DNA from: JAJTFA01 sp051715425
Lineage (GTDB): Bacteria; Bacteroidota; Bacteroidia; UKL13-3
Direction of reading: 5' to 3'
DNA length: 64,000 nucleotides
NCBI GenBank assembly: GCA_051715425.1
Contig: JBPXJS010000009.1
Location: 62,001 to 126,000, forward strand
Of this stretch, positions 26,469 through 35,681 are shown in pieces. A program made the translations under genes and the position numbers. Positions within the stretch are counted from its first letter, which is position 1, and each line of letters opens with the position of its first letter. Below the pieces are notes generated by a model. That model was not told the DNA's origin and made no database searches. It saw only the letters and a list, made by a program, of their open reading frames with translations.

Positions 26469-27212
26469 ATGTCAACCGGAGATAATGTAATAACCGTAAG
26501 AGACCTCCATGTTAATTTCTGGATTAGCGGGGCAGGAATATATTCGTTTAAAGACGTGGTGATGTCAATGGGAAGGCAAAGGGCATTACAAAAAAAGCAG
26601 GTTCTTAAAGGGCTTAATCTCGATATAAAGCGAGGAGATTGTTTTGCCCTGATGGGAAAAAACGGATCAGGTAAAAGTACATTGCTGAGAACACTTGCCG
26701 GCATTATTACCCCTGAAAGCGGAACCATTGAAATAAAAGGAAGCGTGGCCCCTCTTCTTACCATTGGTGCCGGACTGGAGAATGAACTCTCGGGGTATGA
26801 AAACATCAAAATACTTGGCACCTTAATAGGGATGCGCGGAAATGAACTGAAAGAAGCAGTAGGTATTATTAAAGATTTTTCAGAGCTTTCTGACGATGAT
26901 CTCCGCATGCAGATTAAAAGGTACTCTGCCGGAATGATGGCCAGACTGGCCTTTAGTATTTCTGTTTGCCGCATACCCGATATACTGATTGTTGATGAAG
27001 CATTATCAGTGGGAGATCAGGGTTTTCAGGTAAAATGTGCCAACAGGATTAATGAGATGAAAGCTGCGGGCACAACCATTATTTATGTGTCGCATAGTTT
27101 AACAGAACTAAAACGCATTTGTACGATAGGCGCTTGCCTCGAGAACGGACAAATTGCAAAAATTGGTTCCATTGATGAAGTAGGGGAGTATTACAATCAA
27201 TCGTTTAAATAA
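26469..27212 (+). CDS. wzt: Polysaccharide ABC exporter, ATPase (Wzt-like)
   Basis: A 247-residue ATPase that pairs with the permease just upstream. Visible motifs: Walker A GKNGSGKS (63-70), the family-typical signature RYSAGM (151-156) in place of LSGGQ, Walker B ILIVDEAL (172-179) and switch His209. It lacks the extra C-terminal carbohydrate-binding domain found in Wzt proteins that recognise a capped glycan end. Export is therefore probably not tied to a terminal cap. Confidence 0.9.
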   Translation: MSTGDNVITVRDLHVNFWISGAGIYSFKDVVMSMGRQRALQKKQVLKGLNLDIKRGDCFALMGKNGSGKSTLLRTLAGIITPESGTIEIKGSVAPLLTIGAGLENELSGYENIKILGTLIGMRGNELKEAVGIIKDFSELSDDDLRMQIKRYSAGMMARLAFSISVCRIPDILIVDEALSVGDQGFQVKCANRINEMKAAGTTIIYVSHSLTELKRICTIGACLENGQIAKIGSIDEVGEYYNQSFK

Positions 27213-27216
27213 TTAA

Positions 27217-28770
27217 GTGGCTTCATTTGTAAACCGGCTAAAAACAATTATAGGCAGCGATGCCAACCTTTTTTCTGCCGTTTCAAGGGTGTTGTTTTAT
27301 CTGGTGGTGTCTAATCCTTTCTCCAAGATTGCCAAAAAAATATCCCGAAAATTTATACCAACACCACAGCACTCCTTTTCGCAAACTGTTTTGTCTGCCG
27401 GAGAAAAGCAAAACATTCTCAGGCTGGCAAAAACGGCAAGTGTTAAACCTGTTTTTCATATCGTTGCTCCGGGCAGGCAGCTTACCTTATCCAATGAGGG
27501 TGAATTTCAAATACACTATTACCAAACAGTAGAAGAACTGAAGGCTGTTTCCTTAACAGACCATGATTATTTTTTAATACTTGATGAAGGTGACCAAATA
27601 TCAAAAGACCTCTTGTTATGTATTGCCGGAAAAATAATTACCACAGGGGCAACCTGTATTTGTTTTGGCGTGGAAGGATCAGGAATGAAGGAAGAAACAG
27701 ATCAGTTTGGCTGGTTTCCGCATGAATTGATGCAACATAATTATCTGTTAAACGGGGTTGTTTTTTCCGGAACGTATTTTCATCAGATTATCGCACATCC
27801 AATAGCCTCGCTTGCCTGTTATCCAGCTTTGTTGGGCTTATCAAAAACACCTGTTATTATAAGTGATGTATTGATAAAGAAACAAAGTAACAACACAGAA
27901 TTGGAGGTGGAGCAAACCTTGGTGAAACAATGGTTAAAGGAAGCTGCCATAAACGCGGAATATACAACAGATAAAAACTGGCTGAATGTTCAGGTAAAAG
28001 GACAACCACTGGTAAGCATTATTATCCCAACCCGTAACAAAACACAATTGGTAAAAAACTGCATTGATTCTATTCTGCAAAAAACAATATACAGCCATAT
28101 TGAAATTTTACTTATTGATAACCGGAGTGATGATGAAGAATTTATAAAACTGGTAAACAGGTATAAATCAGAAGTGGTTTTTTTCCGTTGTATCCGGGCA
28201 GATATAGAGTTTAATTTTTCTGCATTAATTAATCTGGGAAGTAAAGAAGCAAAAGGAGATTTTTTGCTTCTATTAAATAACGATACCACGGTAATTACAT
28301 CAGACTGGATAGAAAAAATGCTTGGATATGCACAGTTGCCAAATGCAGGGGCCGTGGGTTGTAAGTTGTTGTATGCCGGAGAAACCATTCAACATGCAGG
28401 GATAGTGGTAAATGAAGAGCTGCATACGTATCATGTACATACCGGATTAAGCCATAACGACAAAAGAATTAACACCGTAAAAAATTTCCCTGCCGTTACT
28501 GCGGCTGCATTGATGACAGAGAGGAAAAAATTTATGGAAGCAGGAGGATTTAATGAGGCGTTTGCTGTGGAGTATAATGATATTGATTTTTGCCTTAAAC
28601 TGAGGGAGCTTGGTTATTACAATATCTATTTGCCACAGGTGGAACTATTCCACGATGAGTCTTCTTCCAGGAGACACCCGTTTTCCGACAGAAAAAATTT
28701 CAGCAGGTATCAGGCAGAATCAGCATTGATGCGAACATTATGGAAGGATAAAATAGAATCTCTTTTATAA
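27217..28770 (+). CDS. Family 2 glycosyltransferase with degenerate first domain
   Basis: A 517-residue protein, GTG start 4 nt after the ATPase gene; no ATG exists near the N-terminus. The C-terminal half (about 260-510) is a full GT2 domain: PLVSIIIPTRNKTQL, LLLLNNDTTVITSDWIEKML, DIDFCLKLRELGY. It aligns along its length with domain B of the enzyme at 23865-25649. The N-terminal half keeps only traces of domain A (FLILDEGDQISKDLLL against LLDHDDELTKDALF), so it is probably inactive. The last 6 nt overlap the convergent gene at 28765. Confidence 0.82.
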   Translation: MASFVNRLKTIIGSDANLFSAVSRVLFYLVVSNPFSKIAKKISRKFIPTPQHSFSQTVLSAGEKQNILRLAKTASVKPVFHIVAPGRQLTLSNEGEFQIHYYQTVEELKAVSLTDHDYFLILDEGDQISKDLLLCIAGKIITTGATCICFGVEGSGMKEETDQFGWFPHELMQHNYLLNGVVFSGTYFHQIIAHPIASLACYPALLGLSKTPVIISDVLIKKQSNNTELEVEQTLVKQWLKEAAINAEYTTDKNWLNVQVKGQPLVSIIIPTRNKTQLVKNCIDSILQKTIYSHIEILLIDNRSDDEEFIKLVNRYKSEVVFFRCIRADIEFNFSALINLGSKEAKGDFLLLLNNDTTVITSDWIEKMLGYAQLPNAGAVGCKLLYAGETIQHAGIVVNEELHTYHVHTGLSHNDKRINTVKNFPAVTAAALMTERKKFMEAGGFNEAFAVEYNDIDFCLKLRELGYYNIYLPQVELFHDESSSRRHPFSDRKNFSRYQAESALMRTLWKDKIESLL

Positions 28771-30837
28771 AAAATAATTCAGGTACTTACGTAGCAGAGA
28801 CATGATCCTTATTTTCTGAACGCTCCACCAGTTAATATGCCTTTCGTAGAACTCATCACCTTTCACAAACAAAAGAGAGAAAGGAACTATTTTCCCTTTA
28901 ATACCCGGGATAGGTATATCTGCCTTGAATCCAAGTTTCCTGGAGTCTGATCCAAATTTTCTTTGTATATCCGTGCGGTTGTCAAATATCATTTTCACAT
29001 GATAGGTATTGTTGTTAATGGTAATCCGCAAATAGATTTTATCCGGATTGTCTTTGCCGTCAACTACTGCCCATCCATTCAGTGAAATACAATCGTAGCC
29101 AAAAATTAAGAGATCTATATGAGATAATACCCTGCCTGCTTTTATTTGCCTGAGGGTTTTCAGGTGATCTATGGCAATTTCGAGTTCGATTTGTTCGCGC
29201 TTGTAATTATGGGCATATTTTTCAAGCACATAATTACGGGTTGATAGCAGTTGGCTGAGGCGGGTTTTGTATTGTTTTGAACTTGCCGGAACGCGGTACA
29301 GGCTGGTTACTTTATCTATATAACCAATTTCGCTGTCGAATGCATATTTAAGCCAAAGGGCCCAGTCTTCCAGATAGTCAATTGTTTCATCAAACCCTCC
29401 CAATTCATCAAATAATCTCTTTTCAAATAGTACGGCCTGTATCGGAAACAGGTTATTATTCAGCAACTCTTCTTTGCCACCGGCATAATCGTGTTTTGTT
29501 TCGTAACCAAATTCTTTGTAAACATAAGGAGTCGTGCTGATCATTTCTGTTTTTACACAAAAAGCCGGAGCGTGCACCATATGGTAATTTCCTTTAAGCA
29601 TTTCTGCCATCAAGGATTCGATATGGTCTGCATAAACCAGGTCATCATCATCAAGAAAACACAAATAGGTTCCGGTAGCTTTGGCCATACCCAAATTCCC
29701 CGCATAACTTCTGCCTCTGTTGATTCCCGTATGGTAATATGTTACTTTACCGGTATCAATATATTTTTCCGCAATATGTTGTGCCGTATTTTCTCCGTCT
29801 TCCACTACCACCACTTCTATATTCGGATAAGTTTGGTGAAGGAGGCTGATAAGTGCCTGTTCCATTACCAATGGCCTTTTATGGGTTCTTACAATTACGG
29901 ATACTTTTGGCCGGGCAGGGAATTCCCACCAAGGTTTATTTACGTAAAACGCCCCTTTTCTGGTAAGCTCGTAATCAAGGCCCATAAAGGTGGGCTTAAA
30001 TAAGCCAGGGTTGTTTTTTTTACGACCGGAGCGAAAGTTTAACCCTCTGGATACAGAACCCTTCAACATTTCATCCAGCTTTTTCCGCTGATCAGGAAAA
30101 ACCGGATTGCGGCTGTTTTTTATGCTTCTGATCAGCCGATATCCTTCCAATATATCCGTAAAACTCCCGTGTTTATATCGCAGCATCAGGTTGTTAAATA
30201 TGCTGTAATAAAACTGGGTGGGTTTTACCTCATCAGCATCGGCATAGGTGTAGTGGTATACCACACTTTTAGGGCAGTAGCGTATCTGGTATCCGGCACT
30301 TCTTATGCTCCAGCTTAAGTCTACATCTTCCGCATACATAAATATGCGTTCATCAAACCCCCCGGTATACTCAAATACTTCTCTCTTTACAACCAATGCT
30401 GCCGCGCTTGCCCAGCTTACGTATTGGGTAACCGGATGATAAACTTTTGGATGCTCATAAGGGAATTGCCTCAGTTCCCATGCAGCCACTTCAGGAGCCG
30501 AATGTTCTGCAGCACTCTTTAGTTCGGCAAGTGCTGAAGGGGTAAGTGCGGTATCAATATTTAAAAAGAAAACATAAGGCGAACTGCCGGCTTTAACACC
30601 CTGATTATTGGCAATTCCAAAACCGGTATTGGTGGTATTCTTAATAAGTTGACAGGAATTTAGTTTGGATAGAAGCGGGTGGTTGTTTATCAATGCTTCG
30701 CTCCCGCTTGACGGATCATTATCAACCAGAATCAGGTTGAGATCAGCCAGCGGGTATTCACTTTTTTCAATGGCATCAAGATAACCTTTTAGCCACTTTT
30801 CTGAGCGATAGAGTACACTGATAATATCAATCTTCAT
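28765..30837 (-). CDS. Two-domain family 2 glycosyltransferase
   Basis: A 690-residue protein. Domain 1 (1-230) is rhamnosyltransferase-like: MKIDIISVLYRSEKWLKGYL, NTTNTGFGIANNQGV, FLNIDTALTPSAL and AEDVDLSWSIRSAGY. Domain 2 (about 305-520) starts VSVIVRTHKRPLVMEQALIS and has CFLDDDDLVYADHIE and DYLEDWALWLKYAF. The last 130 residues have no clear family. It likely adds two different sugars to the surface glycan. It is unlike the two paralogues at 23865 and 27217 in domain order. Confidence 0.85.
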   Translation of the reverse strand: MKIDIISVLYRSEKWLKGYLDAIEKSEYPLADLNLILVDNDPSSGSEALINNHPLLSKLNSCQLIKNTTNTGFGIANNQGVKAGSSPYVFFLNIDTALTPSALAELKSAAEHSAPEVAAWELRQFPYEHPKVYHPVTQYVSWASAAALVVKREVFEYTGGFDERIFMYAEDVDLSWSIRSAGYQIRYCPKSVVYHYTYADADEVKPTQFYYSIFNNLMLRYKHGSFTDILEGYRLIRSIKNSRNPVFPDQRKKLDEMLKGSVSRGLNFRSGRKKNNPGLFKPTFMGLDYELTRKGAFYVNKPWWEFPARPKVSVIVRTHKRPLVMEQALISLLHQTYPNIEVVVVEDGENTAQHIAEKYIDTGKVTYYHTGINRGRSYAGNLGMAKATGTYLCFLDDDDLVYADHIESLMAEMLKGNYHMVHAPAFCVKTEMISTTPYVYKEFGYETKHDYAGGKEELLNNNLFPIQAVLFEKRLFDELGGFDETIDYLEDWALWLKYAFDSEIGYIDKVTSLYRVPASSKQYKTRLSQLLSTRNYVLEKYAHNYKREQIELEIAIDHLKTLRQIKAGRVLSHIDLLIFGYDCISLNGWAVVDGKDNPDKIYLRITINNNTYHVKMIFDNRTDIQRKFGSDSRKLGFKADIPIPGIKGKIVPFSLLFVKGDEFYERHINWWSVQKIRIMSLLRKYLNYFL

Positions 30838-30929
30838 AAGCGATGGTCAGAATAAGCCGGAGTAATTTTGGATGCAATATATAGGATAAATAATCAATCT
30901 TACTAAGGGTATAAGCGGCCGGAAAGGCG

Positions 30930-31988
30930 TCAGTTTTTATTTCGTCTTTTGAAGAAATCCTTAAACGATAAGGCACGCTTTTCAATCAGGTGCCAGGAAA
31001 TTACTCCAAGTAAAATAGTGATGAGAAGAGCCATCCACATCAAATTATATAAACCTATGGTATTGTGGCTCAAATCAACAAGTAGTTGTTGTACCAGGAA
31101 ACCATAAATATAAATGCCATAGGAAAAATCGCCAAAGTAGCCTGCTTTATGCACATATGGCAACCGCAGATAAGCAAAGGAAATGGTAGCCAGTGGCGTA
31201 AGGATAAATTGAAGCCACGAAAGCGAGGGCTGTTTTCTGAATAGGATAAATACCAGCACACAGGCTATAAATACGGCTGTATTAATAGCTGGTTTCTTCA
31301 GCAGGAGATGATTGCGCGAAAGAATCATACCTGCCATAAAATACATCCCCAGTTCCATCATCAGTGCCTTATCAAATGCAATACTTAATATGCTGCCGGT
31401 TGGCATGTATTGATTAATGCGGAGTGCAAGAAACAAAAACCACACAGGTAGTAGGAGGTAATTGATATTGAACGTTTTTTTAACATAAAATAAGGTAAGT
31501 ATCAGGTAGAATAATACCTCATATGGGAGGGTCCACAGAGAACCATTTACTGCAGTGGGATAAAGGTTATTTGCAAATACTCCGGGCAGGGAGTAACTAA
31601 TCCCCTTTAGCAATAAGATATTATTATAAATATAGTAGTACGTATTAATGTCTTTAAAATAAGTTCCGGCCGGCAAAGAGCTGATGGCCGGTCCTATCAT
31701 TAATGCAGTAACAAAAAGCAAAACGAACAAAGCCGGCCATATCCGGATAAAACGTTTCCATAAAAAAGCCAGTGGTGTTTCCGTTCTTGTAAAACTGGTA
31801 AATATGAGAAAACCGCTAATGGTAAAAAAACCACGAACCCCAATAAAACTAAAACTGGACCTTCCGTCTGTAAAAGCTGACATTAAATCAATCTCGGGTA
31901 ATCCGGTTAAAGCATAACTGTGGGTAATAATAACAAGACTCGCAAACAACAGCCTGAGAAAATCAAAATTATTTTGTTCCGTACTCAT
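30930..31988 (-). CDS. Acyltransferase family 3 (OafA/YrhL-like) membrane protein
   Basis: A 352-residue inner-membrane O-acyltransferase with about ten helices. The N-terminus NNFDFLRLLFASLVIITHS has the Arg12-x10-His23 pattern that is essential in this family, and GVRGFFTISGFLIF follows. It would acetylate sugars of the glycan made by neighbouring genes. There is no C-terminal SGNH domain. Confidence 0.88.
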   Translation of the reverse strand: MSTEQNNFDFLRLLFASLVIITHSYALTGLPEIDLMSAFTDGRSSFSFIGVRGFFTISGFLIFTSFTRTETPLAFLWKRFIRIWPALFVLLFVTALMIGPAISSLPAGTYFKDINTYYYIYNNILLLKGISYSLPGVFANNLYPTAVNGSLWTLPYEVLFYLILTLFYVKKTFNINYLLLPVWFLFLALRINQYMPTGSILSIAFDKALMMELGMYFMAGMILSRNHLLLKKPAINTAVFIACVLVFILFRKQPSLSWLQFILTPLATISFAYLRLPYVHKAGYFGDFSYGIYIYGFLVQQLLVDLSHNTIGLYNLMWMALLITILLGVISWHLIEKRALSFKDFFKRRNKN

Positions 31989-32192
31989 CTAAAGTAATTA
32001 AAGGACAGGTGCAAGAATACAATTATAAATTTCAGAAATACAACCGGAATATTGACATGATGCCGGTATAAAGTGCTGCATGATGTAACCAGGTATACAC
32101 TTCTGGTGATCAGTAGTTTGTTTCCTGTACCGTTTTCATTTATAATCTTTCGTTATATTCCGTCACCAAATTAATATTCCACAAAATCACAA

Positions 32193-33791
32193 ATGCCTGA
32201 AGCACCAACATTAGTTACCCTCAACAAGGAAGAGTATGCCATAACTCAGGCAATAAAAAATTCCGGATACCTGTTTAATCAGGAGTTAAAAGAGGCAGAA
32301 CGCTTTTTGGCCAAAGGGGATGCCGATAGTGCCTTGTTAATTGCTATGCGGTTGGCCCGCTTTGCATACCTGAACTTTACAGGTTATTATACATCGTACC
32401 GCCTGGAAAACCTGCTGCAAAAGATTGGTGCCGTAAGCATTCAGGCAAATACAAATGTGCTATCACCGCATAAGGGAAGGCGAATTTTACATGTTGCTTC
32501 AGAGCTGTATGAGTTAGGTGGCCATACGCCTCTTCTTTTAAAATGGATACAGCGGGATATTTCTTCTGAACACCATATTTTTCTCACCCGCCAAAGTAAG
32601 GACCAGCTGCCTCAGAAAATTTTTGCATCTCATCAGGTATCTCCTTCCGTTGTTACCTGGGCAAACAATGGCGAAGGGATAGTTGATACCGCACGTGCTT
32701 TATTGGCAAAAGCCGTGGAGTATGATTTTATTGTATTACATATTCATCCGGATGATGTGGTACCCATACTTGCCTTCTCCGGATCTAAGCCGGTACCTGT
32801 ATATTTTCTGAACCATGCCGACCATTGTTTTTGGCTGGGCGCAAGTATTATTGATGGATTGATTCAGTTGCGGGAGCCTCCCGTTGAGCAGGATAAAATA
32901 CATCGCGGGCTAACAAATATTCCCCAGTTTATTTTACCTATTCCGGTAAATGAAGGGAAACCGGTTATTGATGTTCCGGAAAATGTCCGCACAAAATATG
33001 GTATAGATAAGAAGTATAGTAAACTCATGCTTACCACTTCAACCGAGAGTAAGTTTAATCCTTTGCTGGATTATAACTACTTTGAGTCTGTAATACCCGT
33101 GCTTAACCAAAACCCCGATACCTTATTGCTTATAGTAGGTATTGAGGAAACCAAACCACTTGCACAACGGTATCAGCATCCGCAGATAAAATACCTGGGA
33201 TATCGTTTACCCGATGAATTGCAGGAGATAGAAAACATGACAGCTATCTATCTGGAAACGTTTCCATTTTCATCATTTACCGCTTTACTGCAGGTGTTGA
33301 TGAAAAAGAAACCTGTACATTTTATGTATGCACCTCCTGATATTTTCAGGTTGTTTATGGGTGAATCTGTTTACACCGAAAACAGAAACAAGTGGCAGGA
33401 GAGACTGAGTTATCTTCTTCAGCATAAACAGGAACTGGAAGCTTATACAGAAGAGTTGTATCAGAACGTATCTGCTTTGTATACAGAAAGGGCCTGGCTG
33501 GCACATCTGCAAAAGTTCTATACCCATGCCGATAGATTACCTCTATCCTTTAGAACAGGAACCGATCGCATGTTTAATGGTTCGCTCAATGAGTTTTTTT
33601 TGTATGGTGTAAGCCTTAAAGAAAAGTATCAATTTGTTTTGCTTGAAGATAAAAGCAAGCTTACCTCCCTTACACGCAGATTACAATATATAAGGCTGTA
33701 CAGAGCCTGCAAGGATCAAATGGATCGTAACTTGAAGGTTGTGGTAAAAGGTGGAGTCAGGTTATTAATAAATACGCTGAGGGGAAAATAA
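32193..33791 (+). CDS. GT-B-type glycosyltransferase-like protein
   Basis: A 532-residue protein. A helical region of about 85 residues precedes a GT-B-like body: GRRILHVASELYELGGHTPL at 94-113, then VYFLNHADHCFWLGA, KLMLTTSTESKFNPLLDY, LLIVGIEETKPL and YLETFPFSSFTALLQVLM. The last resembles the donor-side loop of GT4-like enzymes, without a clean E-x7-E. It is probably a glycosyltransferase of the same locus. The confidence reflects weak family resemblance. Confidence 0.65.
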   Translation: MPEAPTLVTLNKEEYAITQAIKNSGYLFNQELKEAERFLAKGDADSALLIAMRLARFAYLNFTGYYTSYRLENLLQKIGAVSIQANTNVLSPHKGRRILHVASELYELGGHTPLLLKWIQRDISSEHHIFLTRQSKDQLPQKIFASHQVSPSVVTWANNGEGIVDTARALLAKAVEYDFIVLHIHPDDVVPILAFSGSKPVPVYFLNHADHCFWLGASIIDGLIQLREPPVEQDKIHRGLTNIPQFILPIPVNEGKPVIDVPENVRTKYGIDKKYSKLMLTTSTESKFNPLLDYNYFESVIPVLNQNPDTLLLIVGIEETKPLAQRYQHPQIKYLGYRLPDELQEIENMTAIYLETFPFSSFTALLQVLMKKKPVHFMYAPPDIFRLFMGESVYTENRNKWQERLSYLLQHKQELEAYTEELYQNVSALYTERAWLAHLQKFYTHADRLPLSFRTGTDRMFNGSLNEFFLYGVSLKEKYQFVLLEDKSKLTSLTRRLQYIRLYRACKDQMDRNLKVVVKGGVRLLINTLRGK

Positions 33792-33793
33792 GA

Positions 33794-34732
33794 TTAGCTG
33801 GTAACAGGTGCCTTTGAACCCTTGGATAAAGATTTTGGCCCTCTGGTGGCAATCAGTTCATACAATATCCCATCTTTTAATCCGGCACTTGGTGCATATA
33901 GCTGATCTATTCCAGCCCATTTCAAAATTTTAAGATAGATCTCGGCTGATGGTTCAATCACATCGGCACGATCCGGATTAAGTTTAAAGGTTTCTATGCG
34001 CTCGGCAAAGCTCATTTTTTTGAGTTGTTTGTAAAATCCCTCCAGTTGGGCAAACGATATTTGAAGCTCGCTTGAGTCTGGATTTAATATAGATGCAATT
34101 TTATTAATGGTTCCACTGGTGGCAATTGCTTTGGCTTCTTTCACATCTGTAAGGTGGTTTTTTACATAACGTTCCAGCTCATCCCAGTTTTTCTTTTTTA
34201 TTGCACCATCAAGCAAACGTACTGTTCCAACATCAAACGAAACGGAATCATACGACTTCCGGTTTTTTATAACAGTCATTTCCGTGCTGCCTCCGCCTAC
34301 ATCAATAGTAAGATAAGTTCTGTTTGGTTTGAAGTACTGATCAATGGATTGTAAAATCAATTCCGATTCCCGTTTGCCATCAATAATATCAATTTTTAAT
34401 CCGCAGCGTTCTTCCACCTTCTCCGCAATTTTTTGTCCGTTTTTTGCTTCCCTCATGGCGCTGGTGGCACAAGCCATATAATGCTCAACGCCATAAGCCT
34501 CCATTAGCAAACTAAAAGCTTCCATGGCTTTATAGAATACCTGTTTTTTTTCTTTACTGATTTTGCCTTCTTTAAAAGCATCGTCACCCAAACGTATGGG
34601 AATACGAACAAACTCAACCCGCTTAAAAATTTCTTCACTGCCTGTATCATTCAGGCGTGCTATTTGCAGGCGCACTGCATTTGATCCGATATCTATAGCT
34701 GCTATTTTCAATGTGTAATGATGTTGATGCAA
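33794..34732 (-). CDS. ppx: Ppx/GppA-family exopolyphosphatase/pppGpp phosphohydrolase
   Basis: A cytosolic phosphohydrolase that removes terminal phosphate from polyphosphate or pppGpp. The 312 residues cover only the two actin-like ATPase subdomains: KIAAIDIGSNAVRLQIARL (9-27) and LTIDVGGGSTEMTVI (about 137-151), with ATSAMREAKNG between. The extra C-terminal HD domain of E. coli Ppx is absent, as in many short homologues. It is not obviously linked to its glycan neighbours. Confidence 0.88.
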   Translation of the reverse strand: MHQHHYTLKIAAIDIGSNAVRLQIARLNDTGSEEIFKRVEFVRIPIRLGDDAFKEGKISKEKKQVFYKAMEAFSLLMEAYGVEHYMACATSAMREAKNGQKIAEKVEERCGLKIDIIDGKRESELILQSIDQYFKPNRTYLTIDVGGGSTEMTVIKNRKSYDSVSFDVGTVRLLDGAIKKKNWDELERYVKNHLTDVKEAKAIATSGTINKIASILNPDSSELQISFAQLEGFYKQLKKMSFAERIETFKLNPDRADVIEPSAEIYLKILKWAGIDQLYAPSAGLKDGILYELIATRGPKSLSKGSKAPVTS

Positions 34733-34772
34733 TATAACTAAAGGCGACAGTTAAAAAGGGATTATATGAAAA

Positions 34773-35681
34773 TTATTTCAGCCAGCGTATCAGCAGCGGC
34801 AGTCGGTTTATTTTCAGCTTGTAAAAAGGTTGTTTCTCCGCACCAAATCCTTTAAAAAAACGGGCTATACCCGGAATTTCAGACCCTTCAAAATCGAATA
34901 TCACCGGATGCCCGCAACTTTGCATAATGGCATAATCAATGAGGGCATACATGGCACGTGCTTCCTTGCCTTTGGGAGAGGCTGTTCCGAGAAGGTAAAT
35001 AACCCTTCCTTTAATATATAAAAAAATGCCCGCGGCCAGCATCTCCTGGTTATCATTAAACACCCCGTAGGTAATCATCACTTTTTTTTCACGTGCCACC
35101 CCGCTTAGTTTTTCCAGCATGCGGTAATCATCGTGTCCCACATTTTTGGTTTCCAACCCCTTGTGTTTTCTGTAAAAGTTAATCACATCAACAGGCTCCA
35201 CGGGTTTAATCACATGGTTAAACTTGCGTGCCTTTTTAATGTTTCTCGTACAATGCTGATCATACCCTTTAAACAATTTTTCGTAAGGTTTTGAAATATC
35301 CAGCACAAAGTTTTTCCTCTTTTTTAGTTTAATGTCTGTATGTTCAAAATGATTGTAAGCATTCAAATGAATATCTATAAACTTAAACGAAGAGGGAATT
35401 GCCTTAATAAAATCGGGTGTGCTTTCTTTATAATATTCCGAACGGTAAAAAACACCAAGCTGCTGTGTAAAAAAGGGCTGATACAAATAACGGATACCAA
35501 GTTTTTTATTCCACGTAAGTGGCATCACGGCCTCATAATCTCCTGCTACAAGCGCATCCCATTGCGGTGCCACCATATGGAGATACCAGGAAAAAGCATA
35601 AGGCAGGGAGTTGGTACTTTGCTCTATACATAAGTCCCATTTATTCAGGTCAATTTCATTATGCTTAAGGTACTTAATCAC
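34773..35681 (-). CDS. GNAT/FemAB-like acyltransferase
   Basis: A 302-residue cytosolic protein with two GNAT-like halves. The second half contains VMITYGVFNDNQEMLAAGIF, GTASPKGKEARAMYALIDYA and FDFEGSEIPGIARFFKGFGA, typical of FemAB-related transferases found in polysaccharide loci. It may acylate or aminoacylate a glycan precursor. Its start overlaps the end of the upstream deacetylase-like gene by 8 nt, so the two are coupled. Confidence 0.7.
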   Translation of the reverse strand: MIKYLKHNEIDLNKWDLCIEQSTNSLPYAFSWYLHMVAPQWDALVAGDYEAVMPLTWNKKLGIRYLYQPFFTQQLGVFYRSEYYKESTPDFIKAIPSSFKFIDIHLNAYNHFEHTDIKLKKRKNFVLDISKPYEKLFKGYDQHCTRNIKKARKFNHVIKPVEPVDVINFYRKHKGLETKNVGHDDYRMLEKLSGVAREKKVMITYGVFNDNQEMLAAGIFLYIKGRVIYLLGTASPKGKEARAMYALIDYAIMQSCGHPVIFDFEGSEIPGIARFFKGFGAEKQPFYKLKINRLPLLIRWLK

